A DNA stretch of 64,000 bases from Natronomonas aquatica (GCF_024449025.1 NZ_JAHLKM010000001.1:186001-250000), one strand, 5' to 3'; counted from the stretch's first letter, positions 33,202-43,130 are shown. Translations and numbers: made by a program. The notes: generated from the sequence alone by a model not told the origin.

Positions 33202-34593
33202 CTATCGGTCGTCGGTAGCAGGGTCAGGGGCAATCGGCCGGCCCTCCGGGCGGTGACGGAGACACGACGACCGATGGCCGTTTCCGTGGTCCGTCCACCC
33301 CGGAACGGTCGTCTCACACGGGGTCACGATCACCGAGGCGAGTCGTTCGGCGGCGGCCTCGGTGTCCCCCTCGAGGAGTTCCCCGATGGCGTCCCCGAGC
33401 GCCCGTTCCGCCGTCGGATCCGACAGCCGCCTCGGGAGATCGAACTCGTCTCTGATCCGTTCTGCGACCGACACCGCCCCCTCGGCTACGGGATCGCCCT
33501 CCTCGGGCGCCGCGTCGGTCGCGGCGCGGTCCCGGAGGGATTCGATATCGATCGCCCCGGAGACGACCAGTTCCCGGAAATCGAGCAGCCGTCGCCAGAC
33601 GGGCTGTTCGAGATCGATCCCCTCGGGCTGGATGACCCGGTGACACCGCGTGTGGAAGCGACACCCGTCGGGCGGATCCGCGGGGTCCGGAACGGCGCCC
33701 GACAGCTCGATCCGCTCGCGCTCGGCACGCGGGTCCGGGGTCGGGACGGACGACAGAAGCGCCTCGGTGTAGGGGTGTTGCGGCTCGGCGAAGATCTCCT
33801 CGACGGGACCGACTTCGACGAGTTCACCGAGATACATCACCGCGACCCGATCGCAGATACGCTCGATGACGGACATGTCGTGGCTGATAAAGAGCAACGA
33901 CAGCCCGAACGTCGCCTGGAGCTCCTCGATCAACGAGAGGACCTCCGCCTGCACCGACATATCGAGCGCCGAGACCGGCTCGTCGGCGATGACGAGATCG
34001 GGGTTCAACACGAGCGCCCGCGCGAGCGCGACCCGCTGTTTCTGGCCGCCGGAGAACTCGTGGGGGTACCGGTCGTAATCCGTCGCGGAGAGCCCGACCC
34101 GTTCTAAGAGGTTCTCGACGATGCCCCGGCGCCGTCGCCCGTCGGTCATCCCGTGGACGGAAAGTAACTCGGCGACGGCGCTGCCGACGGTCATCCGCGG
34201 ATCGAAACTCGAGGCCGGGTCCTGAAAGATCATCTGGACGTCCCGGCGGAAGGCTTTCAGCTCGGCCCGATCGAACCGGGTGACGTCGTTCGGGTGGGTC
34301 CCGTCGTCGTTCCGTTCGGCACGCCCGCGGCCGTCGCCGTTGAAGATCACCTCGCCCCCGGTCGGCTCATCGAGGCGGACGATCGACCTCGCGGCCGTCG
34401 ATTTCCCACAGCCCGACTCGCCGACCAGCCCGAGCGTTTCGCCGGGGTATATTTCGAAGCTGATCCCGTCGACGGCCCTCGTCGTCCCGACCCGTCTGGA
34501 GAGAAAGCCCTCCTCGATCGGGTAGTGCTTTTCGAGGTCCCGGACCGAGAGCAACGGTTCGCCGGATCCGGCCGGACCGCCGCGTTCAGTCAT
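33202..34593 (-). CDS. dppF: Peptide ABC transporter ATP-binding protein (DppF/OppF type)
   Basis: 463 residues. Walker A GESGCGKST, Q-loop IFQDP, signature SGGQKQR and Walker B LVIADEP are all present, followed by the oligopeptide-type C-terminal region GCRFHTRC. Beyond it come about 130 more residues, acidic and without a known fold, so the protein is longer than the usual 320-330. The ATG is taken at MTERGG, eight bases inside the end of dppD. Last gene of dppABCDF. Confidence 0.92.
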   Translation of the reverse strand: MTERGGPAGSGEPLLSVRDLEKHYPIEEGFLSRRVGTTRAVDGISFEIYPGETLGLVGESGCGKSTAARSIVRLDEPTGGEVIFNGDGRGRAERNDDGTHPNDVTRFDRAELKAFRRDVQMIFQDPASSFDPRMTVGSAVAELLSVHGMTDGRRRRGIVENLLERVGLSATDYDRYPHEFSGGQKQRVALARALVLNPDLVIADEPVSALDMSVQAEVLSLIEELQATFGLSLLFISHDMSVIERICDRVAVMYLGELVEVGPVEEIFAEPQHPYTEALLSSVPTPDPRAERERIELSGAVPDPADPPDGCRFHTRCHRVIQPEGIDLEQPVWRRLLDFRELVVSGAIDIESLRDRAATDAAPEEGDPVAEGAVSVAERIRDEFDLPRRLSDPTAERALGDAIGELLEGDTEAAAERLASVIVTPCETTVPGWTDHGNGHRSSCLRHRPEGRPIAPDPATDDR

Positions 34594-35686
34594 CGGTGGA
34601 TCGCGCCTCCTCGTCGGCGTCGTCCGAGGACACCCCGGTCGGGCCCTCGGGGCTGACGACCGAACTGTCCCGCCCCTCCCGGTAGAACACACACGACACG
34701 GAGTGGCCGGGCTCGATCTCGGTTTCGAGGGGCTGGCCGTCCCGGTGACACGCGTCGATCGCGTGCGGACAGCGGGGGGCGAACCGACAGCCGTCGGGCG
34801 GCGCCGTCGGCTCCGGCAGCGATCCCCCGATCCCGCTGATCTCGTTGCCCCGCCCCGGCAGACACTCCAAAAGCGCCCGGGTGTAGGGGTGGCCGGGACG
34901 CTCGAAGATATCCAGGACGGTTCCCCGCTCCATCACCTTCCCGGCGTACAGCACCACGATCCGGTCGGCGATCTCGGCGACGACACCCAGATCGTGCGTG
35001 ACGAAAAGCACCGCCATGTCGAACTCCGTTTTGAGTTCCTCGAAGAGATCGAGAATCTGTGCCTGCACCGTCACGTCGAGGGCGGTGGTCGGCTCGTCGG
35101 CCACGAGCAGGTCCGGATCGCCGACGAGCGCCATCGCGATCATGATCCGCTGTTTCTGGCCGCCGGAGAACTCGTGGGGGTAATCGTCGAACCGAGAGCT
35201 GGCGTTGGCGATCCCGACCCGATCGAGGAGGTCGATCGCCCGCGCTCTGGCCGCCGCCTCGGGGACGTCCTCGTGGACCCGGATCGCCTCGACGAGCTGC
35301 CAGCCGACCGTATAACAGTGGTTCAACGCGTTCTGGGGGTTCTGGAAGACGTGGGCGATCTCGTGGCCCCGGATCGATCGGATCGTCGCCTCGTCGGCCG
35401 AGAGGAGGTCCTGCCCTTTGAACCGAACCGTCCCCTCGATTCGTCCCGGCGGCGACTGTACGAGCCGGGTGATCGACTCGACGGCGACGGTCTTGCCCGA
35501 CCCGGACTCGCCGACGAGACAGACGGTCTCGCCCGCCCGGACGGTGACGTCGATCCCGTCGACGGCGACGAGCGTTCCCGAATCGGTGCCGAAGGTCGTC
35601 CGGAGCCCCTCGATCTCGAGCAACGGCTCGTCGTTTCGCGTTTCGGTTTCGGCGTCCGGTGTCGGATCGCGGTCGTGTTCGCTCAT
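34586..35686 (-). CDS. dppD: Peptide ABC transporter ATP-binding protein (DppD/OppD type)
   Basis: 366 residues. Walker A GESGSGKT, VFQNPQNALN, SGGQKQR and Walker B LLVADEP, then the C-terminal GCRFAPRCPHAIDACH with cysteines that in Dpp/Opp ATPases can hold an iron-sulfur cluster. It powers uptake with DppF at the inner face of the membrane. The start overlaps the dppC stop (ATGA). Acidic, unstructured ends at both termini. Confidence 0.94.
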   Translation of the reverse strand: MSEHDRDPTPDAETETRNDEPLLEIEGLRTTFGTDSGTLVAVDGIDVTVRAGETVCLVGESGSGKTVAVESITRLVQSPPGRIEGTVRFKGQDLLSADEATIRSIRGHEIAHVFQNPQNALNHCYTVGWQLVEAIRVHEDVPEAAARARAIDLLDRVGIANASSRFDDYPHEFSGGQKQRIMIAMALVGDPDLLVADEPTTALDVTVQAQILDLFEELKTEFDMAVLFVTHDLGVVAEIADRIVVLYAGKVMERGTVLDIFERPGHPYTRALLECLPGRGNEISGIGGSLPEPTAPPDGCRFAPRCPHAIDACHRDGQPLETEIEPGHSVSCVFYREGRDSSVVSPEGPTGVSSDDADEEARSTDD

Positions 35687-36879
35687 CGTTCGGTCTCGGC
35701 CTCCGTCTGTGGATCCAGCGCATCGAGCAGCGCGTCGCCGAGGAAATTGAACGCCAGGATCGTGAGAAACAGCACGATCCCCGGCGCGAGGACGATCCAC
35801 GGGGCGAACGCGAGATCGCTCCGGCCCGCGGAGATGAGCTGTCCCCACGAGGGCAGCTCCGAGTCACCCAACTCGAGGAAGGCGAGCTGTGCCTCCGCGA
35901 GCAGAAAGCCCGGAACGAGCAGCGTGAGTTGGGTGATGATACTGCTGGCGGTGTTGGGCACGACGTGGCGCCGGACGACGCGGTAGGTGCCCGCGCCGCT
36001 GAGCCGGCTGGCGTCGATGTAGGCCGCCTCGGCGACCGACAGCGACTTGCTGCGGACGTACCGGGCGGTCCCGCCCCAGGCGAAAAGCGAGAAGACGAAA
36101 ATGAACATCCCCAGTCCGGCGCCGTAGATATAGAGGATCAAAAGGAACATCAGAAGTGTCGGGAACGACAGCACGATGTCGACGAACCGCATCAGGAGTT
36201 CGTCGACCCAGCCGCCGGCGTAGGCGCTTGCCGTCCCCACGGACACGCCGATAGCGGCGACGATCGTCGTCGTGATGAAAGCGATCTGGGTGCTGATCGT
36301 CATCCCGTAGACGATCGTCCTGAAGACGCCCTTCCCGCCGCGGGTGGTCCCCAGCGGGTACTGCCAGGTGCCGTAACACCGCCCGCCGCGTACCTCCCCG
36401 AGACACTGGGCGACGTTCGCCGCATCGATCGAGAGGAACACCGGTGGCTGGTGACCGGCGAGGACGTCCTGCTGGGGCGCGTTCAAAACGAGCGGTCCGA
36501 GAAGGCCGCCGACGAAGACGACGAGGAGCCACCCGAGGCTGACGACCGCCGGCCGGTTCCGCTTGAATTCCCGCCAGTAGTACCGCGTCATCCGGGGGTG
36601 TTGATACAGCGGCAAGACGAGATAGAAACAGAACAGAAGCAGCGTGAAGACGAACATGAAGTCGATACCCGACCAGTCGGCCTCGAGCCCGACGGCCCCG
36701 AAGGTGGCCTCCCGTTCGCCGACGAACCGCCAGTCGTAGGCGAACAGCGCGACGAGCGGGAGCGTCGTCGCGATCATCCCGAGGGAGTTGACCGAGAGAT
36801 CGCGGCGTCTCGTGCCGGCGAGTTCGGTCCAGTCGACCTCGTCGAACCGGTCCGGTTTGTCCGTTTTTTCCGTTGCCAT
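35683..36879 (-). CDS. dppC: Peptide ABC transporter permease (DppC/OppC type)
   Basis: 398 residues, longer than usual because two membrane helices near 35-50 and 73-92 and a long loop with two cysteines (NVAQCLGEVRGGRC) precede the core. The C-terminal 230 residues carry the typical inner-membrane component with six helices and the EAA loop EAAYIDASRLSGAGTYRVV that docks on DppD/DppF. Starts a few bases after dppB ends. Confidence 0.92.
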   Translation of the reverse strand: MATEKTDKPDRFDEVDWTELAGTRRRDLSVNSLGMIATTLPLVALFAYDWRFVGEREATFGAVGLEADWSGIDFMFVFTLLLFCFYLVLPLYQHPRMTRYYWREFKRNRPAVVSLGWLLVVFVGGLLGPLVLNAPQQDVLAGHQPPVFLSIDAANVAQCLGEVRGGRCYGTWQYPLGTTRGGKGVFRTIVYGMTISTQIAFITTTIVAAIGVSVGTASAYAGGWVDELLMRFVDIVLSFPTLLMFLLILYIYGAGLGMFIFVFSLFAWGGTARYVRSKSLSVAEAAYIDASRLSGAGTYRVVRRHVVPNTASSIITQLTLLVPGFLLAEAQLAFLELGDSELPSWGQLISAGRSDLAFAPWIVLAPGIVLFLTILAFNFLGDALLDALDPQTEAETER

Positions 36880-36884
36880 CGTTG

Positions 36885-37859
36885 TTATCTGTCGTCGTAG
36901 CTGATCCGCGGATCCAGTACGGTGAAGACGATGTCCTCGAGGAGGTTCCCGATCACCGCGATGAACGTAAATATCAGTGTCGAACCCAAAACGAGGTTGG
37001 TGTCCTGTGCGACGAGGGCGTCGAACGTCAGCCGGCCGAGCCCCGGGATGCCGAAGACGACTTCCACCAGAAGCGAGGAGCCGAGGAAGATCGCGAGCAG
37101 TTGCCCGACGAGCGTCGTCGAAAGCGGCACCAGCGTCGGCCGCATGACGTGGTAGGCGTAGGCCCGAAGCGGCGAGACGCCCTTCGCTTTGGCCGTCTTC
37201 ATGAAGTCGGCGTTCCGGAACTCCGCGGACTCGTTTCTGGAGACACGCATGATCGCCCCGATCGAGCCGGTGACGAGAACGAACACCGGTATCGCGAGCT
37301 GTCTGACGTTTTCGAGGCTGAAGACCGCGACGTCCGTGTTGTAGACGACCGGGATCCAATCGAGCCAGACGCCGAACAGCAAAAGCAGGATGATCCCGAA
37401 AAAGAAGTTCGGGATCGCATAGCCGAAGAAGGCAAAGCCCGTCGCCAGATGGTCCTTCCAGCTGTACATGTTGGCCGCCGAGTACACCCCCACGAGCGGC
37501 CCGATCAGCATCGTCAGGATCGTCCACGGGACCGAGTACTGTGCGGTGTAATACAGCCCCTCCGAGAGCGCCTCCGTCACCGGCTGGCTGCGGTGTTCCG
37601 ACCACCCCCATTCGAGGGTGTAGACGCCGGTGAGGAAATCGAGATATCTGACGTGGAGCGGTTCATCGAGGCCGCGAAGCTCCCGTTCCCGCTCGACCGC
37701 CTCTTGGGGGTCACCGCCCTCGAGAGCCGCCTGGGTCGCGGCCTCCTGGATCGCCGGGTTCGGTGCCGCCGCCATCAACACGAACGTGATGGTAACGATG
37801 ACAAGCGAGACGACGGCGGCCCAGACGATCCGTGCGGCGACGTACCGTGGCAGTCCCAT
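36885..37859 (-). CDS. dppB: Peptide ABC transporter permease (DppB/OppB type)
   Basis: 324 residues. N-terminal helix YVAARIVWAAVVSLVIVTITFVLM style opening of DppB, then five more helices. The EAA-like loop reads DFMKTAKAKGVSPLRAYAYHVM, and the last helices contain EVVFGIPGLGRLTFDAL, a DppB hallmark. Forms the pore with DppC. It follows dppA by about 40 nt and precedes dppC by 5 nt. Confidence 0.94.
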   Translation of the reverse strand: MGLPRYVAARIVWAAVVSLVIVTITFVLMAAAPNPAIQEAATQAALEGGDPQEAVERERELRGLDEPLHVRYLDFLTGVYTLEWGWSEHRSQPVTEALSEGLYYTAQYSVPWTILTMLIGPLVGVYSAANMYSWKDHLATGFAFFGYAIPNFFFGIILLLLFGVWLDWIPVVYNTDVAVFSLENVRQLAIPVFVLVTGSIGAIMRVSRNESAEFRNADFMKTAKAKGVSPLRAYAYHVMRPTLVPLSTTLVGQLLAIFLGSSLLVEVVFGIPGLGRLTFDALVAQDTNLVLGSTLIFTFIAVIGNLLEDIVFTVLDPRISYDDR

Positions 37860-37899
37860 GCTGTCGTCAGCTCCGGAGATGGCGGTTCGGTCTCACGTT

Positions 37900-39798
37900 T
37901 CAGTCCTCGAGATACCAGCCGGCGAAGTCCCAGCCGTTCGAGAAGTCCTCAGTCGGTCCCCGGAGATCAGCGGTGTAGCCGGTGATACTGTCGCTGAACA
38001 GGAGCATGACGTAAGGCTGTTCGGACGCGAGGTTGATGAAGATTTCCTCGAAGGCCGTCGCCAACTCGTCTTCGGTTCTCGCCCGGCCCGCCTGCCGGAA
38101 CAGCTCCTCGGCGTCGAACTCGGGGTAGTACCCGACCGGGTTGTACCGGGCGTCGGGGCCGTCGAAGAAAAACCGGTTCGTCAGCGGGTTCAGCGGGTAG
38201 GTGTTCAACCCGAAGACGAGGGACATATCCCACGCCTCGTTCGAGGTGACCGACCGCGGTCCGGGGTTGTTCGGCGTCGGGGCGTCCCACTCGACGGTCT
38301 CGCCGTCGATCGTGTCGGTTCCGCCCTCCGGTTCGGCCGTCCAGAAGTCACGGTCGAACCGAACGCCGTCGATCGCTTCGATCTCGACCTCGATGCCGAG
38401 GTTCCGGTTCAGTTCCTCGGCGACGAACTCCGCGACGAGCTGTGAGGTCTCCGAACCGGTGCTGTAGTAGAGATCGAGGACGGTCTGCTCGTTCTCCGGC
38501 GTGACGAGGGCGTCGCCATCGAAGCCGTAGTCGAACTCCGATTGCTCGAAGGCCGCTTCCGCACGCTCGCGGGCGGGGTCGGGGCCGTAGAGATCGCCCG
38601 TCCCGAACGTCGAGATCGCCTCGTCGCCGGGATAGAACTCCGAGAACCGCGGCTGCCAGGTGAAATGCGGCTGGGCGAGCCCCCGGTAGACGCCCCCGAT
38701 GAGCTCTTCTTTGTTGATCGCACACGCGATCGCCTGCCGGAACTCGGTGATCCGAAAGAGGTTCCCGGGGCCGGCGTTCCAGCCGTTGTCCCGCATGTTG
38801 ACCGAGAGGATCTGATTGAACGGCTGGGGGACCTGGAACACGTTGATGTCCGAGTTCGATTCGAAGTCCTCGAAGCGCTCGGGCGGGATCGACGCCGAAT
38901 CCGCCTCGCCGGTTTCGAGCGCGCCGAGCCGGGAGGCCTGCTCCTCGACGACGTCGATCGTCGCCTCCTCGAAGTACGGCGCGTTCCCGAACAGGTCGGG
39001 CCCCGCCTCGATCTCCCGGAGGTAGTACTCGTCGTTGCGCGTGTAGCTCGTGCCCGCCCCGCGCTCCCACTCCTCGAGGGTGTAGGGACCGAGGTTCCCG
39101 GTGAACTCCAACTCCAGAAGCTCCTCGTCCTGCTGGAGTCCCTCGGTGTCTTCGGCCTCGACGTACGGTTCGAGCAGTCCTTTCGGGATCGGAAACAAAA
39201 GCGGGTCGAAGCTCTCGGGCCACAGCAGCCGCGGCTGCTGGAGTTCGGCCTGAAACTCGAGGTCGCCGGTCCGCTCGACGGTGACGCCCGCCCAGTTCGC
39301 GGCGCTGGCCGTGTTGGCCCAGTCGCTCTGGTGGAGTTCCTCGATCAGGTAGACGAACGATTCGGCGTCGACCGAACCGTAGGGGTCGCTGAACGTGAGG
39401 CCCTCCCGGATCTCGAACACCCAGACCTCGCCCTCGTCGGTGGTCATGTCGTACAGGAGAGGGAAGTACTCCCGGTTCGAATCGAAGGTGTACCCCTGAT
39501 CCAGGGCCCGCCCGATCGCCGTTCCGGCCCCGGACTCGGTGTTGTACAGCGGGTTGAGCGTCGTGAACGACGCCCCCGTGACGGTGTCGTAGGACCCGCT
39601 CACCGACGGGAGTTCGTCGGTTTCCTCGGGGATCCCCTGTTCTCCGGAGGTATCGGTTCCGCCGCCGCTGCCGCCGTTTCCGTTCCCGTCGCCGCTGCTC
39701 CCACAGCCGGCCAGCGACGTCGCGGTTCCGACACCGAGCGCCGAAAGGAGCTGTCGCCGGGAGAGACCGCGGCGGCCGTCGAAGGTCGTTTCGTTCAT
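37900..39798 (-). CDS. dppA: Peptide ABC transporter substrate-binding lipoprotein (DppA family)
   Basis: 632 residues. Tat signal RRQLLSALG (14-22) with lipobox C32, then a Gly/Asn/Ser linker (about 33-50) and an SBP family 5 domain: TTLNPLYNT early, EGLTFSDPYG (the usual DGVKFHDG position), NAGPGNLFRITEFRQAIACAINKEEL, and the C-terminal PYVMLLF. It binds oligopeptides or similar solutes outside the cell and feeds DppBC. First gene of the operon. The ATG is taken just before NETTFDGRRG. Confidence 0.92.
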   Translation of the reverse strand: MNETTFDGRRGLSRRQLLSALGVGTATSLAGCGSSGDGNGNGGSGGGTDTSGEQGIPEETDELPSVSGSYDTVTGASFTTLNPLYNTESGAGTAIGRALDQGYTFDSNREYFPLLYDMTTDEGEVWVFEIREGLTFSDPYGSVDAESFVYLIEELHQSDWANTASAANWAGVTVERTGDLEFQAELQQPRLLWPESFDPLLFPIPKGLLEPYVEAEDTEGLQQDEELLELEFTGNLGPYTLEEWERGAGTSYTRNDEYYLREIEAGPDLFGNAPYFEEATIDVVEEQASRLGALETGEADSASIPPERFEDFESNSDINVFQVPQPFNQILSVNMRDNGWNAGPGNLFRITEFRQAIACAINKEELIGGVYRGLAQPHFTWQPRFSEFYPGDEAISTFGTGDLYGPDPARERAEAAFEQSEFDYGFDGDALVTPENEQTVLDLYYSTGSETSQLVAEFVAEELNRNLGIEVEIEAIDGVRFDRDFWTAEPEGGTDTIDGETVEWDAPTPNNPGPRSVTSNEAWDMSLVFGLNTYPLNPLTNRFFFDGPDARYNPVGYYPEFDAEELFRQAGRARTEDELATAFEEIFINLASEQPYVMLLFSDSITGYTADLRGPTEDFSNGWDFAGWYLED

Positions 39799-39901
39799 CG
39801 ATGTCTCGCTGTGGCACCTCCTACCACACGAGGGATTGAAAAAGTGTGTCCCTCCGGCAACCGCGACGGCGTCCGGCGGGGGTGACTCCGCCATCGGCGT
39901 A

Positions 39902-41071
39902 TCAGTCGTTCGACGCGGCCCGGGCCGGTTCCAGAAGCTCCTCGCGGTGTTCGTCGAAAAGCGGCGCCCGCCCGCCGGGAGCTGGGTTCGTTTCGGACAT
40001 CTTGATCGGCGACCCCGCGATCGTGACGGGTCGATCCGCACCGGGCTGTTCGACTTCAACGAGCATGTTCCGTGCGTTCGGGTGTTCATCCGCGAAAACG
40101 TCCGCCGTATCGTGGACGGGGGCGCTCGGCACCGTCCCTTCGAGTTCGTCGACGATCGCCCCGACGGACCGCTCGCGGGTCCAGGCGGCGATCTCGCCGC
40201 GGATCACGCTTCGGTTTTCGAGTCGGTCGTCGATAGACTCGTACTCGGCGGCGAGGTCGGGACGGTCCATCGCGGCACACAGCGCCCGCCAGTGTCTGTC
40301 GTTGAACGCGGCGATCACGACGTGGCCGTCGGCGGCCTCGAAAGCGTTGTAGGGGAACAACGTCGGATGGGCGTTTCCCCGCCGTGTCGGCGACTCTCCG
40401 GCATACGAATACTGATAGATCGACCGCTCGCACAGCGAGATCATGGCGTCGTACATTCCGGTGTCGACGAGCTGTCCCTCGCCGGTCCGTTCGCGGTGGT
40501 GGATCGCGGCCAGAATGCCCGCACAGTTCAGCGCCGCCGTAAAGAGGTCACCGACGCCGGGACCGACCTTCGTCGGCGGGCCGTCGGACGGTCCCGTGAT
40601 CTCCATGACGCCGCCGAGCGCCTGGGCGATCAGATCGAACGACGGCTGGCCCTGACGCGGGCTCTCGCCGGTCCGGGGGTCGCCGAACCCACGGATCGAG
40701 CTGTAGATCAACTCGGGGTTGTGCTCGGCCAGCGTCTCGTAGCCGAGATCGAACTTCTCCATCGTTCCGGCGCGGTAGTTTTCCACGAGAACGTCCGCAC
40801 GCTCGGCGAGCGAGAGGAAATCGCCCCGGTCGTCGTCCTCGTGGAGATCGAGGGCGATAGAACGCTTACCGCGGTTGACGCTCTGGAAGTATCCACCGTA
40901 AGGTTCGGCGTCGGGATCCTCCGCGAAGGGCGGGTTGGGACGGATCAGATCCCCGCCCGGACGCTCGATCTTTACCACGTCCGCACCCATGTCCGCGAGC
41001 AGCATCGTACAGTACGGGCCGGCCAACACCTGTGTCAGATCGAGGACGCGAAGGTCATCGAGCGCACCCAT
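39902..41071 (-). CDS. mct: CaiB/BaiF CoA-transferase, probable succinyl-CoA:mesaconate CoA-transferase
   Basis: 389 residues of the class III CoA-transferase family. VLDLTQVLAGPYCTMLLADMGADVVKIE at the start is characteristic; D175 in VGDLFTAALN is the catalytic aspartate that carries the CoA-bound intermediate. It lies divergent from glutamate mutase and methylaspartate ammonia-lyase genes, so its probable role is transfer of CoA from succinyl-CoA to mesaconate in the methylaspartate cycle. Specificity comes from context; the family is broad. Leaderless start suggested by a TATA box 25-30 nt upstream. Confidence 0.85.
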   Translation of the reverse strand: MGALDDLRVLDLTQVLAGPYCTMLLADMGADVVKIERPGGDLIRPNPPFAEDPDAEPYGGYFQSVNRGKRSIALDLHEDDDRGDFLSLAERADVLVENYRAGTMEKFDLGYETLAEHNPELIYSSIRGFGDPRTGESPRQGQPSFDLIAQALGGVMEITGPSDGPPTKVGPGVGDLFTAALNCAGILAAIHHRERTGEGQLVDTGMYDAMISLCERSIYQYSYAGESPTRRGNAHPTLFPYNAFEAADGHVVIAAFNDRHWRALCAAMDRPDLAAEYESIDDRLENRSVIRGEIAAWTRERSVGAIVDELEGTVPSAPVHDTADVFADEHPNARNMLVEVEQPGADRPVTIAGSPIKMSETNPAPGGRAPLFDEHREELLEPARAASND

Positions 41072-41095
41072 ATCCTCGTTTGCCGTCCGGTGGGG

Positions 41096-41101
41096 TATAA
41101 A
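41096..41101 (-). promoter_or_regulatory. TATA box for mct
   Basis: TTTATA on the minus strand, 25-30 nt from the ATG, in an A+T-rich 162-bp divergent region shared with glmS; an 8-bp palindrome GATTAATC lies at 41127-41134. Confidence 0.55.
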
Positions 41102-41197
41102 GTTCACTAATTATAATTTAGAATGTGATTAATCGACACACTGGGGTGACGCGTATATTAGAGTGTTTAAAGAATATTATCATTATAGATCATTAGG

Positions 41198-41204
41198 TTT
41201 ATTG
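41198..41204 (+). promoter_or_regulatory. TATA-like box for glmS-glmE-mal
   Basis: TTTATTG about 30 nt before the glmS ATG. Confidence 0.45.
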
Positions 41205-41233
41205 CACACCCAGCCATCGAATCCGGTACCGAC

Positions 41234-41674
41234 ATGGCGACGACAGTCATCCTCGGCGTGATCGGTTCCGACGCCCACGTCGTCGGGATCACGATCCTGG
41301 AACGGGCACTCGAGACAGCCGGCTTCGACGTCGTTAACCTGGGCGTACAGACGTCCCAGGAAGGGTTCGTCGAAGCAGCAGACGCACACGACGCCGAGGC
41401 AGTACTGGTGTCGTCGCTGTACGGCCACGCCGAACAGGACTGCCGTGGCTTCCACCGGAAGATCACGGCCGCCGGGCTGGACGTTACGACATACATCGGC
41501 GGCAACCTCTCGGTCGGACAGAACGACTTCGAGGAGACGCGAGAGACGTTCCGCGAGATGGGGTTCGATCGCGTCTTCGATTCCGAAGCCGGCCCGGAGG
41601 CGGCCATCACCGCCCTCAAGCGCGACCTCGGGATGCGAGAGGCGGAAGCCGAGCGGACTGCGATAAGCACCTGA
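41234..41674 (+). CDS. glmS: Methylaspartate (glutamate) mutase subunit S
   Basis: 146 residues, a free B12-binding domain. D13-A-H15-V-V-G18 is the DxHxxG motif whose histidine replaces the dimethylbenzimidazole ligand of cobalt; SSLYGH and GGNLSVG complete the fold. With subunit E it converts glutamate to 3-methylaspartate using adenosylcobalamin, the entry step of the methylaspartate cycle. First gene of a rightward operon; glmE begins 22 nt downstream. Confidence 0.95.
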   Translation: MATTVILGVIGSDAHVVGITILERALETAGFDVVNLGVQTSQEGFVEAADAHDAEAVLVSSLYGHAEQDCRGFHRKITAAGLDVTTYIGGNLSVGQNDFEETRETFREMGFDRVFDSEAGPEAAITALKRDLGMREAEAERTAIST

Positions 41675-41696
41675 GAGGACGGACACCGAGCATACG

Positions 41697-43130
41697 ATGG
41701 TTCGCGACGAACGACTCACCGACGATCAGTTGCATCGCATCGACGAACGCGTCCGGTCGGCCTGGCCCACGGGTGCGGCGATCGACTTCGAAGACGCGAT
41801 CGAGTACCACGAGACGCTCCCCGACCACAAACGGTTCGCGACGGTACTGGAATCGGCGGACAGGCCGTTACTGCAGCCCCGTGCCGGGGTTCCGAGGCTC
41901 GAAGAGCAGATCGACCTGCTGGAGCACCTCCGGACGGCTGGGGGGGCGGATCTCCTCCCGACGACGATCGATTCCTACACCCGGGACAACGAGTACGGGA
42001 AGGCCGAAGACGGGCTGGTCGAGGCCCGCGAGACCGGCGAGAATACGCTCAACGGATTCCCGGCGGTCAACCACGGCGTCGACGGCTGTCGAGAGCTGAT
42101 CGAGGCCGTCGACGCGCCCGTGGAAGTCCGCCACGGAACCCCGGACGCTCGGCTGCTGGCGGCGATCACCTTCGCCGGCGGGTTCGAAAGCTTCGAGGGA
42201 GGGCCGATCTCGTATAACATTCCCTACACCAAAGAGCACGACTTGGCCGAGACGATCGAACACTGGCAGTACGTCGATCGGCTGGCCGGGGCCTACACCG
42301 AACGCGGCGTTACGATCAACCGCGAGCCCTTCGGCCCGCTGACCGGAACGCTCGTGCCGCCGTGTATCGCGATCGCGATCATGGTGATCGAGGGGATGCT
42401 CGCAGCCACGCAGGGCGTCCGCTCGATCACGCTCGGCTACGGGCAGGTCGGTAACATCGTCCAAGACGTCGCGGCGCTACATGCGTTGCGGGCGCTGGGC
42501 GAGGAGTATCTCCACGATGCGGTCTCGGTTACGACCGTCTTCCACGAGTGGATGGGGGGGTTTCCACCGGACGAAGCCCGCGCCAACGGGGTGATCGGGC
42601 TCGGCGCGATGACCGCCGCCGTCGCCAACCCCGATAAGGTCATCACCAAATCACCCCAGGAGTTCGAGGGCGTCCCGACCAAGGAGGCGAACGCCGCCGG
42701 ACTGCGCACGACACGACAGCTAATCAACATGGTTATCGAACAGGACATTCGGATCGAGGGTGTCGACCGCGAATTGAACCTGATACAGAAAGCCAGCCGG
42801 GAGCTGATCGAGAGAGTGCTCTCGCTCGGCGACGGCGACGTGGCCCGGGGTACGCTTGCAGCCTTCGAGACGGGCGAACTCGACGTTCCGTTTTCTCCCT
42901 CCGACAGCGCGAAAGGCGACGTGCTCCCGGCCCGCGACGACGACGGTCGGGTCCGGATCTTCGAGTTCGCCGACCTCGCGCTCTCGGAGGAGGTCAAGGA
43001 GATCCACCGCAACCGACTGGACTCGCGCGCACGGACCGAAGGGCGCGAACAGACGTTCCGGATGGTTGCCGACGACGTCGACGCGATCAGCGACGGAATG
43101 CTCATCGGACGCCCGGCGGGGGGACGATAG
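41697..43130 (+). CDS. glmE: Methylaspartate (glutamate) mutase subunit E
   Basis: 477 residues, the TIM-barrel catalytic subunit. Typical stretches are LLQPRAGVPRLEEQIDLLEHL, PTTIDSYTRDNEYGKAE, NGFPAVNHG, VEVRHGTPDARLLAAITFAGGFESFEGGPISYNIPYTKE and LGYGQVGNIVQDVAAL. It holds the substrate and the upper face of adenosylcobalamin and pairs with subunit S. Its stop codon TAG is directly followed by the ATG of the ammonia-lyase gene, which indicates tight coupling. Confidence 0.96.
   Translation: MVRDERLTDDQLHRIDERVRSAWPTGAAIDFEDAIEYHETLPDHKRFATVLESADRPLLQPRAGVPRLEEQIDLLEHLRTAGGADLLPTTIDSYTRDNEYGKAEDGLVEARETGENTLNGFPAVNHGVDGCRELIEAVDAPVEVRHGTPDARLLAAITFAGGFESFEGGPISYNIPYTKEHDLAETIEHWQYVDRLAGAYTERGVTINREPFGPLTGTLVPPCIAIAIMVIEGMLAATQGVRSITLGYGQVGNIVQDVAALHALRALGEEYLHDAVSVTTVFHEWMGGFPPDEARANGVIGLGAMTAAVANPDKVITKSPQEFEGVPTKEANAAGLRTTRQLINMVIEQDIRIEGVDRELNLIQKASRELIERVLSLGDGDVARGTLAAFETGELDVPFSPSDSAKGDVLPARDDDGRVRIFEFADLALSEEVKEIHRNRLDSRARTEGREQTFRMVADDVDAISDGMLIGRPAGGR

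Noticed and set aside
41127-41134. GATTAATC palindrome between mct and glmS as an operator
   Set aside because: Only 8 bp in A+T-rich sequence; too short to separate from chance, so mentioned only in the promoter entry.
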